A stretch of DNA of 64,000 bases, from contig CANMUM010000006.1 of assembly GCA_947501025.1 (NCBI GenBank), positions 1 to 64,000 of the forward strand, written 5' to 3'. This stretch comes from an uncultured Paracoccaceae bacterium (GTDB lineage: Bacteria; Pseudomonadota; Alphaproteobacteria; Rhodobacterales; Rhodobacteraceae). The position numbers were made by a program, and so were the translations under genes. The notes beneath the pieces were generated by a model. The model did no database searches. It saw only the letters and a program-made list of their open reading frames with translations, and was not told the origin of the DNA. Positions 17,235 through 25,247 of the stretch are shown here, one piece after another; within the stretch, counting starts at the first letter, position 1; the number at the start of each line of letters is the position of its first letter.

Positions 17235-20003
17235 CTAGTTCATTTCAGGAACAAGTATCTCGCGTTTGCCCACATGGTTGGCTTGAGAGACCACATTTTG
17301 CTCCTCCATACGCTCCACAATTTTTGCAGCTTTGTTATAGCCGATCGATAATTTGCGCTGAATATAAGAGGTCGAACATTTGCGATCACGCGCCACAATC
17401 ATGACCGCTTGATCATAAAGTGCGTCTTCGCCATTATCGCCAGAACCGAGTCCAAGAACCTCATCAATGCTCGAAGCCTTGTCATCTTCTGGGCCTTCCA
17501 CAACACCAGAGTGATATTTCGGCTCACCTTGTGCCTTGAGGTGACGTACAACTTCTTCAACCTCTTGATCCGAAACAAACGGGCCGTGAACACGCGTCAC
17601 GCGACCACCGCTCGCCATGTAAAGCATATCGCCCATGCCAAGAAGTTGCTCAGCACCCATCTCGCCCAAGATCGTACGGCTATCGATTTTTGATGTCACT
17701 TGGAAAGAGATGCGCGTTGGGAAATTCGCTTTAATCGTACCCGTGATCACGTCGACCGATGGGCGTTGCGTCGCCATAATCAAGTGAATGCCAGAAGCAC
17801 GCGCCATTTGCGCAAGACGCTGAATGCAAGCTTCGATCTCTTTACCTGCAACCATCATAAGGTCAGCCATCTCATCAACAATGACAACAATGTAAGGCAT
17901 TTTTTCAGGTGCATATTCTTCTGTCTCGAATACGGGTTCGCCAGTGAGATCGTCAAATCCAGTTTGTACAGTGCGTATAAATGCCTCACCTTTTTCCACA
18001 GAAGATTTCACACGATCATTATAACCATCAATATTGCGCACGCCCATTTTTGACATTTTACGGTAGCGCTCTTCCATTTCGCTCACAACCCATTTCAGCG
18101 CGACAACTGCCTTTTTCGGATCGGTGACAACAGGGGAAAGCAAATGCGGGATATCGTCATAAACAGATAGTTCCAGCATTTTGGGGTCGATCATAATCAT
18201 GCGCACATCATCAGGTGATGCATGGTAAAGCAGGGAAAGAATCATCGTATTGATCGCAACAGATTTACCAGAACCTGTTGTACCTGCAATCAATAGATGC
18301 GGCATTTTCGCAAGGTTCGTGACGATGGGTTCACCTGCAATATCTTTGCCAAGTGCGAGAGGAAGCGGCAATTTGCTGTCACCGTAATTTTTTGCCGCAA
18401 AAATTTCACGAAGCAAAACCATCTCGCGGGTTTCATTGGGCAATTCTATACCAATAACCGAACGGCCAGGGATTGTCGCCACACGTGCGGTTAATGCGGA
18501 CATTGAACGTGCAATATCATCTGCAAGGCCAATGACGCGGCTCGCTTTAAGGCCGGCAGCTGGCTCAAGCTCATACATGGTCACAACGGGACCTGGGCGC
18601 ACGGCGATAACTTCGCCTTGAACACCGTAATCGGCAAGAACAGATTCGAGCTGACGTGCGCTTGCCTCTAATGCTTCGCGCGGTGGCACATAACGTGTAA
18701 TCGTGTCAGGGCTTTGCAAAAGCGATAAAGGCGGCATTTCAAATTCTTGTTCATTTGACGCATCAAATTCAAATTTTGGTTGCGCTTCGCGTGCTGCACG
18801 TTGGCTCATTTTCGGTGCTGCTGTACTGTTTTGAACAAGAGGAGCGCTGCCCAAACTCATGCGTGGGGCAGGGATATGCTCAGGAGCTTCCATCATTTCA
18901 TTTTCAAAAGCATCATGATCCATTGGTGCATATTCTTGCTCTTCGGGGTTTATAAAAGGCTCAACCATGTCATCGGTTTCGACCATGCGGCCAAGAGCGG
19001 TATCGGTATCAAAATCAGGCGCAGCGCGTTCTTCTGAATTGATAGAGCGTTTGATAAGCGTGTTATGCTGTGCCACATTTTTTGAAACGATGTTTTGAAT
19101 GCGCTCAGAGATATTGCGTGGTTCAGCGTGAGGCGCTGCGAAAATACTCGCTGTGGCGGCATTTTCATTTGCGTGGCGCTCTTTTTGCTTCACATAACGT
19201 CCTGCGCGGCTTTTGTTTGTGTTTCCAAAAAGCGATTTGAGGCTCAATGTTGCGGAAGCGGTTTCACCACGGGCTTGAGCAATGGGTGCTCCCTTCGCGG
19301 CCATTTTTGGAGCTGTTGCTTGCGCGCGCTTTGGTCGTGAAACGCGTTTGTTTTGAAATGCTTGAACCATAAGTAAGATTTGCAAGATGCACCATTTGGC
19401 ATCGCTGACAATTTTGCCGATAAAACCACGGATTTCAGAGAAGGAAATGCCTGAAACGAAGCAGCCGATCATAATGGCAAGGAAAGCGAGTGTGATTGAT
19501 GCAAAAAATAGTGAAAAACCAAGGCCAAATGGCAACATCGCAATGATTCCACCGAGCAATTTATCACCAATATCGCCACCCATGCCGTATTCGCCATAAA
19601 ACGGCCAATCGACAGTCAAAGAATGTGTGGCTGTGAAAGCAGACCATATGACCAAAGCGATTGGCAGAAAAATCAAGCGGCTAATGAGATTGCGCATTGA
19701 ATGTCCGAGCAAACCACGGATTGACCATGCCATGAACGCAATAGGCAAAACCCAAACACCGCGACCAAGTCCCATTAATAATGGATCTGCAAACCATGCA
19801 CCCATCGCACCAAGCGCATTGTTCGGCACATTATCATTGCTGTTAAGCGGTGATGGATCGTTGATTGAATATGTCAAAAACATCATCGCGATGGCTATGG
19901 CCAAAACACCCAAGCAGATTGCAAGGATCTTGGATGATCCTTCAGCAATTGAGGGTAAATTCGCCCCTGAATTGTTTTGATCGTCGTAATATGCCAATGC
20001 CAT
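17235..20003 (-). CDS. ftsK: DNA translocase FtsK
   Basis: Septum-anchored DNA pump that clears the terminus region and activates XerCD at dif. 922 aa. Four or five membrane helices occupy the first 200 residues, followed by a low-complexity linker to about residue 430. The RecA-like motor has Walker A GTTGSGKS near residue 573 and Walker [13 protein letters not shown]. The C-terminal winged-helix gamma domain that reads KOPS begins near [10 protein letters not shown]. The linker is short for the family but within range. GGAG precedes the ATG. Confidence 0.95.
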   Translation of the reverse strand: MALAYYDDQNNSGANLPSIAEGSSKILAICLGVLAIAIAMMFLTYSINDPSPLNSNDNVPNNALGAMGAWFADPLLMGLGRGVWVLPIAFMAWSIRGLLGHSMRNLISRLIFLPIALVIWSAFTATHSLTVDWPFYGEYGMGGDIGDKLLGGIIAMLPFGLGFSLFFASITLAFLAIMIGCFVSGISFSEIRGFIGKIVSDAKWCILQILLMVQAFQNKRVSRPKRAQATAPKMAAKGAPIAQARGETASATLSLKSLFGNTNKSRAGRYVKQKERHANENAATASIFAAPHAEPRNISERIQNIVSKNVAQHNTLIKRSINSEERAAPDFDTDTALGRMVETDDMVEPFINPEEQEYAPMDHDAFENEMMEAPEHIPAPRMSLGSAPLVQNSTAAPKMSQRAAREAQPKFEFDASNEQEFEMPPLSLLQSPDTITRYVPPREALEASARQLESVLADYGVQGEVIAVRPGPVVTMYELEPAAGLKASRVIGLADDIARSMSALTARVATIPGRSVIGIELPNETREMVLLREIFAAKNYGDSKLPLPLALGKDIAGEPIVTNLAKMPHLLIAGTTGSGKSVAINTMILSLLYHASPDDVRMIMIDPKMLELSVYDDIPHLLSPVVTDPKKAVVALKWVVSEMEERYRKMSKMGVRNIDGYNDRVKSSVEKGEAFIRTVQTGFDDLTGEPVFETEEYAPEKMPYIVVIVDEMADLMMVAGKEIEACIQRLAQMARASGIHLIMATQRPSVDVITGTIKANFPTRISFQVTSKIDSRTILGEMGAEQLLGMGDMLYMASGGRVTRVHGPFVSDQEVEEVVRHLKAQGEPKYHSGVVEGPEDDKASSIDEVLGLGSGDNGEDALYDQAVMIVARDRKCSTSYIQRKLSIGYNKAAKIVERMEEQNVVSQANHVGKREILVPEMN

Positions 20004-20021
20004 TATGTGTCTCCAATCGTT

Positions 20022-21191
20022 CTAAACTATATAATTCTTAATTTTTGTAAGTGCGGGTTTCGTAAGCGCGCGATCAGCAACGAGCGCAACACGGATATAA
20101 TTCTTTCCTGGATTTCCTTGCGCGGTATCAGCCGCCAAATAGCCCCCTGGCAGGACTTCGATTCCATGTGTTTTCCACAAATCAAGCGTGACTTTTTCAC
20201 CATCTTCAACAGGTAGCCAAAGAAAAAAACCGCCATCAGGTACATATTGCTTGCCCAAAATTTCGGCCACATCATCCATTTTCTCTGCATATTGCGCACG
20301 ATTCGCTTCTACATGGGGCTCATCAGCCCAAAGCGCGGCGCTTGCCAATTGTATCGGTGTCGCAACGGGCGCGCCTGCATAGCTGCGCAATTGCTGGAAC
20401 TTCGCCATGGTGTCTTTGCCAGCAATCGCAAAGCCCGAACGAAGGCCCGGAAGATTGGAGCGCTTAGATAATGAATGAAAGGCAACAATGCGATTGGTGT
20501 CAGCGCCCATATCCTGTGCGATTTTGAACGCTGAATTGGGCGCATCGCCGTAATATAGTTCGCTATAGCATTCATCAGCAAAAATTAGGAAATCATGTTT
20601 TTCCGCCAAACCAATAAGGTTTTTGAGATATTGATCATCCGCCACAGCGCCTTGTGGGTTTGAAGGTGAGCATAAAAACACAGCGCATGTTTGATCAAGG
20701 GTGCTTGATGGCACATTCTCAAAATCGGGTAAGAAATCATTTTCAGCAGTTGCATTTATAAATTGTGTCTCAATTCCCAATGTTTTCGCGCCCATCATAT
20801 AGACTTGATAAAATGGGTTTGGCGCAAGCAATATTGGTTTTTTGCCGTTTTTGCGCTCAGGCAAAAGAGCAAGAGCTGCCAAATAAAGACCTTCGCGTGT
20901 TCCATTGAGCGGCGTTAAATTCCCAGCATCAATGTCTTCAATGCCAAATCGGCGCGACAAGTAACCCATAATCGCATCAATAAGCGGCGGCTCGCCATTG
21001 TTTTTGGGGTAATTATTAAATGCCTTTTGATGTTTGGTGATTTCATCCATCACAAAGTCAGGAAATGCGTGCTTAGGCTCGCCAAGGCTCATATATAGGG
21101 GGTCGCCGCCCGCAGGAATATCCTGCAAAAGCGCACGTAAACGCGGGAACGGATAGCCCAAAAGGGCCGAGAATCGTTCGGGGTACTGCAT
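20022..21191 (-). CDS. Class I/II PLP aminotransferase (DapC-like)
   Basis: Fold-type I aminotransferase of 389 aa. The PLP lysine is in SLSKRSNLPGLRSG near residue 240; CSPSNPQGAV and ADECYSELYYG bind the cofactor ring and phosphate. The family is often annotated as succinyldiaminopimelate aminotransferase, which would place it in the lysine/peptidoglycan pathway with dapF, but substrate cannot be read from sequence. It precedes ftsK by 18 bases on the same strand and may be cotranscribed with it. Confidence 0.85.
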   Translation of the reverse strand: MQYPERFSALLGYPFPRLRALLQDIPAGGDPLYMSLGEPKHAFPDFVMDEITKHQKAFNNYPKNNGEPPLIDAIMGYLSRRFGIEDIDAGNLTPLNGTREGLYLAALALLPERKNGKKPILLAPNPFYQVYMMGAKTLGIETQFINATAENDFLPDFENVPSSTLDQTCAVFLCSPSNPQGAVADDQYLKNLIGLAEKHDFLIFADECYSELYYGDAPNSAFKIAQDMGADTNRIVAFHSLSKRSNLPGLRSGFAIAGKDTMAKFQQLRSYAGAPVATPIQLASAALWADEPHVEANRAQYAEKMDDVAEILGKQYVPDGGFFLWLPVEDGEKVTLDLWKTHGIEVLPGGYLAADTAQGNPGKNYIRVALVADRALTKPALTKIKNYIV

Positions 21192-21435
21192 TATGCCTCA
21201 ATATATTTGGGATCTATTTGTCCCGATTATGGTCATGTTAGCCAAAAAAATCGATTCCGTAAAGGCTTTTTGCAGAAAAATACTTCAATCAATGTAAATA
21301 AGCTATTGGAATCAAGGCATTTAATTTTACGATTTTAGAGCTTTAGCCTGTGTTTATTGTCTTTTGTGCGATTATGTATTATTCAAAATAATCGGAACGC
21401 TGGGTCAACTGCGCCGATAATATGGAAATATCATT

Positions 21436-21684
21436 ATGAATTACCTACGTTCAGAGCGTTTTGAGCAACATCTCAAATGGATGGCTCTCTTCTTAGGCTT
21501 GTGCAGCACAATCTCAATCGTCCAAGGCTGGCAGCTCTATTCAATGCTCTTTGGTTTGCCGTTTTGTCTCATTTGGATCTATTGTGGATGGCTGCGGACA
21601 GAACCCCAATTAAAATATATCAATATCGTGTTTTCGGCTCTATATATTTACGGCATCGCACGGTATTTTTTGATTGAGGTGTAG
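21436..21684 (+). CDS. Small membrane protein of unknown function
   Basis: An 82-aa protein with three hydrophobic stretches at about residues 15-32, 36-52 and 59-78, separated by short polar turns. I do not recognise a family with certainty. The three-helix size recalls SemiSWEET transporters, but the expected PQ motif is absent. GGAA lies at the right distance before the ATG. The 244 bases upstream are AT-rich and hold no other gene that I can see. Confidence 0.55.
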   Translation: MNYLRSERFEQHLKWMALFLGLCSTISIVQGWQLYSMLFGLPFCLIWIYCGWLRTEPQLKYINIVFSALYIYGIARYFLIEV

Positions 21685-21773
21685 CGCCATAATTTAGACC
21701 TTTTTTAAGTGAAAATCCAATTGACAATCTGCAAGGTGAAGCGCAGTCTATCAGTATAAGTTTCGGGGGATAT

Positions 21774-22328
21774 ATGGCTGTCGGTAGACAACTAAATGGG
21801 ACGTTGAGAGCTTTTATTGAAAAGCAACCTATTTTCTTTGTTGCGACTGCGGCCCAAGATGGGCGAGTTAATCTTTCTCCAAAGGGCGCAGATTCACTGC
21901 GCATTCTGGATGATAACCGCATTCAATGGTTAAGCCTATCGGGCAGTGGCAATGAAACGGCGGGGCATCTGTTGGCTTGTAACCGTATGACATTGATGTT
22001 TTGCGCATTTGAGGGCGATGCGTTGATTTTGCGCTTATATGGATCAGCAAAGACCTTGCATCCCCGTGATCCTGAATGGGCAATTGCGATTGAACAATTC
22101 CCTAAAATGGCAGGAAGCCGTCAAATATATGATATGACGATTGAAAGCGTTCAAACCTCGTGTGGTTCGGGCGTTCCGCTGATGTCATTTCAAGCTGACC
22201 GTGTGCATGAAGAACTGATACCTTTTTATGAAGATATGGGGCCAGATGGAGTGGAGACATATTGGCGAAAAAAGAATACGAAAACAATTGATGGATTGAA
22301 TACTGGGCTTTTTAAGGAGCAAAAATGA
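21774..22328 (+). CDS. Pyridoxamine 5'-phosphate oxidase-family flavin-binding protein
   Basis: A 184-aa split-barrel protein. FFVATAAQDGRVNLSPKGAD near residue 20 is the usual PNPOx-like N-terminal strand pair, and IQWLSLSGSGNETAGHL matches the FMN phosphate-binding region. Members of this group bind FMN, F420 or heme, and the reaction cannot be predicted. A GGGGG run 5 bases before the ATG is a strong ribosome site. Its stop overlaps the next start (ATGA). Confidence 0.75.
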   Translation: MAVGRQLNGTLRAFIEKQPIFFVATAAQDGRVNLSPKGADSLRILDDNRIQWLSLSGSGNETAGHLLACNRMTLMFCAFEGDALILRLYGSAKTLHPRDPEWAIAIEQFPKMAGSRQIYDMTIESVQTSCGSGVPLMSFQADRVHEELIPFYEDMGPDGVETYWRKKNTKTIDGLNTGLFKEQK

Positions 22329-22810
22329 TCACAACACGAGATGCCGTTCGAGAAGATATTCCCGCACTTTATGAGATTTTGAATGAAATCGTTGAAATTG
22401 GTGGAACGACTGCGTTTATGTCACCTTTTGAACAGGCTGATTTTGATAGATGTTTTTTTACGGAACGCCGCTTCTCTTTGGTCGTTGCGCAAGATGAATC
22501 TGGTGACATTTTAGGTTGGCAATCTCTTGACCAGCAGAATCATTTGCCAAAAGATATTGGTGATATCGGAAGCTATGCGAAGGTGGGGCATGCAGGCAAG
22601 GGCATTGGAGCGGCGCTTTTTGAGCATACAAAAAAGAATGCAAAAGCACTTGGGCTAGGAGCAATCAATGCGACTATTCGTGCCGATAATGAATCAGGGC
22701 TGAACTATTATTCAAAGATGGGTTTTGTTGATCATTCCACTGATCCGAGTTTTGCCTTAGCTTCTGGCGAAGTCGTAGGCCGTGTTTCAAAGCGTTATCC
22801 TTTGGGTTAA
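22325..22810 (+). CDS. GNAT N-acetyltransferase (phosphinothricin-acetyltransferase-like)
   Basis: A 161-aa GNAT-fold acetyltransferase. ITTRDAVREDIPALYEILNEIV opens the fold, and VGHAGKGIGAALFEHTKKNAKALGLGAINATIRADNESGLNYYSKMGF contains acetyl-CoA-binding motif A and the C-terminal strand. The closest recognised group is phosphinothricin/methionine-sulfoximine acetyltransferases; the natural substrate is unknown. Coupled by ATGA to the preceding flavin-binding protein. Its stop codon coincides with the left edge of the first intergenic repeat. Confidence 0.75.
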   Translation: MITTRDAVREDIPALYEILNEIVEIGGTTAFMSPFEQADFDRCFFTERRFSLVVAQDESGDILGWQSLDQQNHLPKDIGDIGSYAKVGHAGKGIGAALFEHTKKNAKALGLGAINATIRADNESGLNYYSKMGFVDHSTDPSFALASGEVVGRVSKRYPLG

Positions 22811-22844
22811 CAAAAGCTTACACATTCGAACTCTATGTTATCTT

Positions 22845-22857
22845 TTGGTTTAACCAA
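22845..22857. promoter_or_regulatory. Palindrome TTGGTTTAACCAA in repeat copy A
   Basis: Perfect 6-bp inverted repeat around one base, placed just upstream of the TATATTATAT stretch that I take as the -10 region. It could be an operator overlapping the -35 position. The same site is in copy B. Confidence 0.4.
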
Positions 22858-22877
22858 TAGCGATATATTATATCCAA

Positions 22878-22986
22878 CGACGCATTAACGACCGCAACGA
22901 TCCCACACTACCTATTGCGGAACTTGATCGTCATATTGATCCCAAACGATTTCAAAACGGCGCCCCGATCCCAGGCGCCGTTTTTG
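22878..22986 (+). ncRNA. Putative trans-acting small RNA A (three GATCCC motifs)
   Basis: Predicted RNA of about 109 nt; the 5' end is an estimate from the AT-rich -10-like stretch. A 5' hairpin pairs CCGCAA (22892-22897) with TTGCGG (22915-22920), extendable by ACGA/TCGT across a bulge. An unpaired linker follows, then an 11-bp terminator stem. GATCCC occurs at 22899-22904 (hairpin loop), 22938-22943 (linker) and 22967-22972 (terminator loop). No open frame with a ribosome site is present. Repeated UCCC in loops is known from LhrC sRNAs of Listeria, which bind Shine-Dalgarno regions; similarity here is architectural only. Confidence 0.6.
22954..22986 (+). terminator. Rho-independent terminator of repeat copy A
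   Basis: AAAACGGCGCC / GGCGCCGTTTT form an 11-bp perfect stem around the loop CCGATCCCA, followed by T. On the minus strand it ends in four T, so it may also serve the convergent SnoaL-like gene. Confidence 0.9.
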
Positions 22987-23007
22987 GTTTTTGGACGTAT
23001 CGTGTGC

Positions 23008-23505
23008 TTATGCTTTGCCGTGATAGGCTTGGCTCACTGCAAAACTATCCTCAAACCAGTTCCAAAGCACAACTTGCCCATCACGAACTTTTGCGCGCAA
23101 AGCGAAGGTGAATTCATTGGTCTCAACGTCTGATTTCGTCAGTTTTACCTTCATTTTCCCGAAAACGGCCACGGTATCACCAGAGGCAAATGCATCTTCG
23201 TTTTGCCAAAGCGTGGTCTCAACATTTTGAGAAAATACACCTAAAAACTTAAAAATGTTCTCTTTGCCAATGGTTTCACCAATCCACGGCAAGCTTGGGT
23301 CACCTTCATTATGCCAAGTCATATCATCGGCCATCAGCTTATCGACCGTTTCCATATCGCCTTCGCCCATCGCGCCCATAAATGCCATGACGGTATCAAA
23401 GCTTTCTTTGGTTGTTTTATCCATATCCATTGCTCCTAATGATTGTCCGAGAATAAGTGCTAAAGTCGCACCAAGTGATGTTTTCATAAGTGTTCTGCGG
23501 TGCAT
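23008..23505 (-). CDS. Exported NTF2/SnoaL-like protein
   Basis: A 165-aa protein with an N-terminal export signal (MHRRTLMKTSLGATLALILG) that looks like a weak twin-arginine or Sec signal. The mature part is a single cone-shaped SnoaL/NTF2 domain: FMGAMGEGDMETVDKLMADDMTWHNEGDPSLPWIGE, then DTVAVFGKMKVKL and a DGQVVLWNWFEDSFAV end. Such domains bind small hydrophobic ligands or act as isomerases; no catalytic residues can be assigned. It is followed downstream by repeat copy A's terminator and preceded by a second SnoaL-like gene in the same direction. Confidence 0.7.
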   Translation of the reverse strand: MHRRTLMKTSLGATLALILGQSLGAMDMDKTTKESFDTVMAFMGAMGEGDMETVDKLMADDMTWHNEGDPSLPWIGETIGKENIFKFLGVFSQNVETTLWQNEDAFASGDTVAVFGKMKVKLTKSDVETNEFTFALRAKVRDGQVVLWNWFEDSFAVSQAYHGKA

Positions 23506-23568
23506 ATTGCGTCTCCATTGATCGAATATGGCAGTGATCAGCTCACTGCCATATAATATGTGAAAAGC

Positions 23569-24045
23569 TTATTCACCTGAAAGCTGCTGCAATGCACCAG
23601 CCCAGTCCTCAACATGATATGTGCGTGCAATTTTGCCATCTTCCAATTCGTGAATATCGATTGTCATAATGTCAAAGCTGCGCCCCTGACCGTCAACGCC
23701 AAAAAATGGTGCAACTGGCGTACCTGTTGCGCGGCTGCGTACGATAATCGTATCACCATCTTGATGCATATCTTCTACCGCCCAATCAAGATCAGGAATG
23801 AGCTGTGCAAAGCCGCCCATTTGACCGAGAAAAGTTTCCGTGCTTTTGTTGTCTCCTGAATAATTGCCCACGCTTTCCCAATCATCAGTAATTGAAGCCG
23901 TGAAAGCTTGTGTCAGCTCTTGTGAAGCAGGGTCGCTGAGGAGGTCATAGAATTTTTGGACAGTGGCTTTATCATCTGCGAATGCAATGCTTGCAGTTAA
24001 TGCGATTGTGGCTACCCCAGCGGTGAGTTTTTTGTATTTCGTCAT
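23569..24045 (-). CDS. Exported SnoaL-like polyketide cyclase-family protein
   Basis: A 158-aa protein with a signal peptide (about residues 1-23, AFA-DD). The mature domain has the SnoaL pattern: KFYDLLSDPASQELTQAF, LIPDLDWAVEDMHQDGDTIIVRSRATGT, and a FDIMTIDIHELEDGKIARTYHVEDW end, where the histidine-aspartate of the last strand is usual for SnoaL/ester-cyclase relatives. The ATG used has GGAGATAACA before it; a start four codons earlier has none. It runs with the other SnoaL-like gene, 63 bases apart, and is divergent from a LysR gene that may regulate both. Confidence 0.75.
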   Translation of the reverse strand: MTKYKKLTAGVATIALTASIAFADDKATVQKFYDLLSDPASQELTQAFTASITDDWESVGNYSGDNKSTETFLGQMGGFAQLIPDLDWAVEDMHQDGDTIIVRSRATGTPVAPFFGVDGQGRSFDIMTIDIHELEDGKIARTYHVEDWAGALQQLSGE

Positions 24046-24165
24046 TGTTATCTCCATTTATTTTGTGAATGGGCACTTTTGGTTGGCCCTGAAAACAACT
24101 TATTGACTTTTTATTGTTTCGTATATTATCATAATTCATATTTAATAGTTTAAAATAACAGAACA

Positions 24166-25050
24166 ATGATAAATCATCTCAAACATATGGCCATATTTGC
24201 GAGTGTCGTGGACGAGGGTTCGTTTCGCGGGGCGGCAAAGCGTTTTGCTGTCGCGCCATCGCGCATTTCTCAAACAGTTTCTGATCTTGAGGAATTTCTG
24301 GGAACGACCTTGCTTCACCGCACAACACGAAAAATATCGCTAACAAGTGAAGGGAGGGTGTTTTTTGAAAGCGTCAAGGATATGTTGCGAAGTGTTGAAG
24401 CTGGCATGAATTCACTCAATGCCGTAATTGCAAAACCGATTGGTGATCTCAAAATATCCATGCCGTCATTTATGGCCAATTCAGAGCTTGCGGTCTTATT
24501 GGCTGATTTTATAAGGCAATATCCCCAAGTCTCGATAAATATCGTCTATACTGACCGACCAATGGATTTGATAGAGAATGGTTTTGATCTGAGCATTCGG
24601 GTGGGTTGGCTTAGTGATAGCTCAATGATGTCGAGAAAGCTTGGAGAAAGTGATCGTGTGCTGGTCGCGAGTACAAATTATGCAAAGACACGTCCGCAAC
24701 CCCAATATCCACAGGATTTGGAGACATGGGACTGGGTTCATTTCGCACAACGTTCGGAGGTTGTAGAGCTGACATCGCATACAGGCGAGCAGATCAAACT
24801 TGCTGGCCGATCACGTTTGAAAGTCGACAGTATTGATGCATTATTGCACTTTGTGCGCCAAGATCTTGGCGTCACGATCGTGCCTAGATATTTGGTTGAG
24901 GGCTTGCTTAAATCGGGCGAATTTGTTGAGCTTCTCCCCGAATGGCACATGCCGTCATTGGGGTATTATGCAGTTTGGCCAGACACATCACGCCGAGAAA
25001 ATTTAACACAATTCATGGTGAGGTTTTTGGCAAAACAGCAATCAATATAA
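24166..25050 (+). CDS. LysR-family transcriptional regulator
   Basis: A 294-aa regulator: winged helix-turn-helix at residues 1-60 (FASVVDEGSFRGAAKRFAVAPSRISQTVSDLEEFLGTTLLHRTTRK) and a periplasmic-binding-like effector domain from about 90. The N-terminus and RPMDLIENGFDLSIRVG place it among AaeR/CrgA-like LysR proteins, whose effectors are often aromatic or aldehyde compounds. It is divergent from the two exported SnoaL-like genes with 120 AT-rich bases between starts, the usual layout for a LysR target. Repeat copy B starts 26 bases after its stop. Confidence 0.88.
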   Translation: MINHLKHMAIFASVVDEGSFRGAAKRFAVAPSRISQTVSDLEEFLGTTLLHRTTRKISLTSEGRVFFESVKDMLRSVEAGMNSLNAVIAKPIGDLKISMPSFMANSELAVLLADFIRQYPQVSINIVYTDRPMDLIENGFDLSIRVGWLSDSSMMSRKLGESDRVLVASTNYAKTRPQPQYPQDLETWDWVHFAQRSEVVELTSHTGEQIKLAGRSRLKVDSIDALLHFVRQDLGVTIVPRYLVEGLLKSGEFVELLPEWHMPSLGYYAVWPDTSRRENLTQFMVRFLAKQQSI

Positions 25051-25115
25051 TTGTTGCTGTCATTCGCGCAGTTAAAGTTAACAAAAGCTTACACATTCGA
25101 ACTCTATGTTATCTT

Positions 25116-25128
25116 TTGGTTTAACCAA
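25116..25128. promoter_or_regulatory. Palindrome TTGGTTTAACCAA in repeat copy B
   Basis: Identical to the site in copy A and at the same distance from the TATATTATAT stretch, consistent with a shared regulator of both putative sRNAs. Confidence 0.4.
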
Positions 25129-25148
25129 TAGCGGTATATTATATCCAA

Positions 25149-25246
25149 CGACGCATTATTAATGAAGACGATCCCCTTTAGACATAATGCGTAAATTGAT
25201 CCCAAACGATTTCAAAACGGCGCCCCGATCCCAGGCGCCGTTTTTG
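25149..25246 (+). ncRNA. Putative trans-acting small RNA B (three GATCCC motifs)
   Basis: Predicted RNA of about 98 nt; 5' end estimated. The 5' hairpin here is ACGCATTAT (25151-25159) with ATAATGCGT (25184-25192), a perfect 9-bp stem unrelated to that of copy A. The 24-base loop holds GATCCC at 25170-25175; the other two copies of the motif are in the linker (25198-25203) and the terminator loop (25227-25232). Conserved motif placement despite a replaced stem argues for selection on the RNA. The estimated 5' end falls close to the start of the stem, so mapping it matters. Confidence 0.6.
25214..25246 (+). terminator. Rho-independent terminator of repeat copy B
   Basis: Same 11-bp stem, GATCCC-containing loop and T tract as in copy A; it ends just before the stop codon of the convergent LysR gene. 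Confidence 0.9.
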
Positions 25247-25247
25247 A

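Larger units (their letters stand above)
22806..22986 (+). repeat. Intergenic repeat, copy A (sRNA cassette)
   Basis: The first 82 bases (22806-22887) match copy B with one mismatch; the last 52 (22935-22986) match exactly; the 47 bases between differ in both sequence and length (36 in copy B). Copy A lies between a plus-strand gene and a minus-strand gene, as does copy B. Promoter-like left block, variable middle and terminator-bearing right block together look like a duplicated non-coding RNA gene. Confidence 0.95.
25077..25246 (+). repeat. Intergenic repeat, copy B (sRNA cassette)
   Basis: Second copy of the element described for copy A, 2.27 kb away in the same orientation. The shared 82-base left block includes the promoter-like region and palindrome; the shared 52-base right block is the linker plus terminator. 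Copy B lies between two LysR genes in convergent orientation. Confidence 0.95.

Noticed and set aside
19627-19980. 117-codon open frame antisense to the ftsK membrane domain
   Set aside because: Overlaps conserved ftsK sequence and has no recognisable protein or start signal.
21192-21435. Possible tRNA or sRNA gene in the 244-base gap after the aminotransferase gene
   Set aside because: No cloverleaf, no terminator hairpin and no repeat of the cassette; I see nothing in it beyond AT-rich promoter-like sequence.
22807-22821. CtrA-like site TTAA-N7-TTAC at the left edge of the repeats
   Set aside because: Second half-site is incomplete and copy A overlaps the preceding stop codon; likely chance.
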